A DNA stretch of 43,463 nt, from assembly GCA_035651635.1 (NCBI GenBank), contig DASRFK010000209.1:1-43463 (forward strand), given 5' to 3'. A program made the position numbers and the translations under genes. Source of the stretch: JANXQE01 sp035651635 (GTDB lineage: Bacteria > Verrucomicrobiota > Verrucomicrobiia > Limisphaerales > UBA8199). This document shows, one piece after another, positions 42,877 through 43,463 of the stretch (the first letter of the stretch is position 1; every line of letters begins with the position of its first letter). The notes under the pieces are model-generated. The model was not told where the DNA came from and ran no database searches. It saw only the letters and a program-made list of their open reading frames with translations.

Positions 42877-43463
42877 ATGAAAAGGTTCGCAGTTTTGGTC
42901 ATTGTGGCAATTTGCGGTTTGGCGCCGGCATTCGGGCAGGGGTTGGATGACGAATACGTGCAGATCTTTCGAACGATCCAGGAAGCCGACAGCCTCAGTT
43001 CAAGCGCGCCAAGCCAGGCCCTGGCCAAGTACCTGGATGCACAAGCCGCGCTGGATCGGCTCCATAAAGGTAGTCCGGAGTGGAACACGCGCATTGTGAC
43101 TTACCGGCTGAGTTACCTGGCTGATCGCATTGCCGCGCTTTCGCCAACGACTGCTCCGGCGGCGGCGACGCAGACCAACGAAACCAAGTCGGCCCAACCA
43201 ACGACAGCAGTTGCCCCAACCGACTGGCAAGCACAAGCCGCTAATTTCCAACAGCGGATTGCCCAACTCCAGGCCGATAACGACCTGCTGCAAGCCAAGC
43301 TCAAAGAGGCCCTGGCGGTGCGACCCGCAGCCGTCGATCCGGTTGAATTAGCCCGCGCCCAGGACCGAATCAAAAGCCTGGAAAAGGAAAACGAACTGCT
43401 GAAGGTAAACCGCGAAAAACAAAACCAATCGCCCACGGACACCAAATCGCTCGAAGACGCGCG
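42877..43463 (+). CDS. Exported coiled-coil protein, 3' end beyond the window
   Basis: The first 195 codons of an open frame cut by the window end. A signal peptide (MKRFAVLVIVAICGLAPAFG, then QG) starts the protein. Residues 22-95 look helical and TPR-like (YVQIFRTIQEADSL, PSQALAKYLDAQAALDRLHK). An Ala/Thr/Pro-rich linker follows, then a coiled coil (about 125-195; QRIAQLQADNDLLQAKLKEA). This arrangement (signal, TPR-like hairpin, coiled coil) is common among exported Verrucomicrobia proteins of unknown function. No operon partner is visible. Confidence 0.8.
   Translation, partial: MKRFAVLVIVAICGLAPAFGQGLDDEYVQIFRTIQEADSLSSSAPSQALAKYLDAQAALDRLHKGSPEWNTRIVTYRLSYLADRIAALSPTTAPAAATQTNETKSAQPTTAVAPTDWQAQAANFQQRIAQLQADNDLLQAKLKEALAVRPAAVDPVELARAQDRIKSLEKENELLKVNREKQNQSPTDTKSLEDA

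Overview
The window looks like a piece of chromosome from a moderately GC-rich member of the Verrucomicrobiota, probably near the Pedosphaerales/Limisphaerales. This is inferred from two gene pairs encoding a PSCyt1/DUF1549/DUF1553 protein and a DUF1501 protein (families concentrated in the Planctomycetes-Verrucomicrobia group), a large DUF3857/transglutaminase-like protein, a CotH/lamin-tail exoprotein, and intergenic space filled with palindromic repeats. No rRNA, tRNA, CRISPR array, prophage or complete insertion sequence was recognised.

Layout. 199-4035 (-): large secreted protein with a duplicated DUF3857-transglutaminase architecture. 4036-4684: AT-rich spacer with DnaA-box-like sites, a candidate oriC. 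4685-6043 (+): dnaA. 6044-6605: cluster of GC-rich hairpins. 6606-10874 (+): DUF1501 then PSCyt1-PSD1 pair. 11019-11793: an MITE-like element, a small exported protein and a degenerate repeat. 11794-17856 (-): five genes in one direction, mostly overlapping, encoding an EIIA(Ntr/Fru)-like protein, a SulP anion transporter, an ACT-malic enzyme, a degenerate SDR and a DapA-family aldolase/lyase. 18201-22724 (-): 1507-residue CotH exoprotein. 22811-23640: a composite palindromic unit repeated three times. 23769-24362 (+): FHA protein with a cysteine-rich tail. 24597-29359 (+): second PSCyt1-PSD1/DUF1501 pair, with a LamG-like insert. 29390-29895: array of about 110-bp repeats. 29916-32001: three response regulators and no kinase. 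Then a possible small membrane protein, purN, a frameshifted hicA-like remnant, two exported proteins (one with a pilin-like segment, one with an EEP-like domain lacking catalytic residues), divergent GH43-like and GH2 genes, a second copy of the MITE-like element, an RpoD-family sigma factor, apt, and the start of an exported coiled-coil protein cut by the window end. Bases 1-198 hold no gene I can support.

How they fit together. Housekeeping genes (dnaA, rpoD-like, apt, purN) alternate with genes for exported, probably polysaccharide-related proteins (GH43-like, GH2, the PSD1/DUF1501 pairs, CotH) and a compact transport-plus-metabolism operon. The most striking parts are the EIIA-SulP-malic enzyme operon, the variety and density of structured repeats, and several proteins built from known domains that have lost catalytic residues or had their parts rearranged (duplicated DUF3857 protein, EEP-like protein, SDR-like protein, pilin-like segment behind an ordinary signal peptide). 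All calls are by eye from sequence; no database search was possible.
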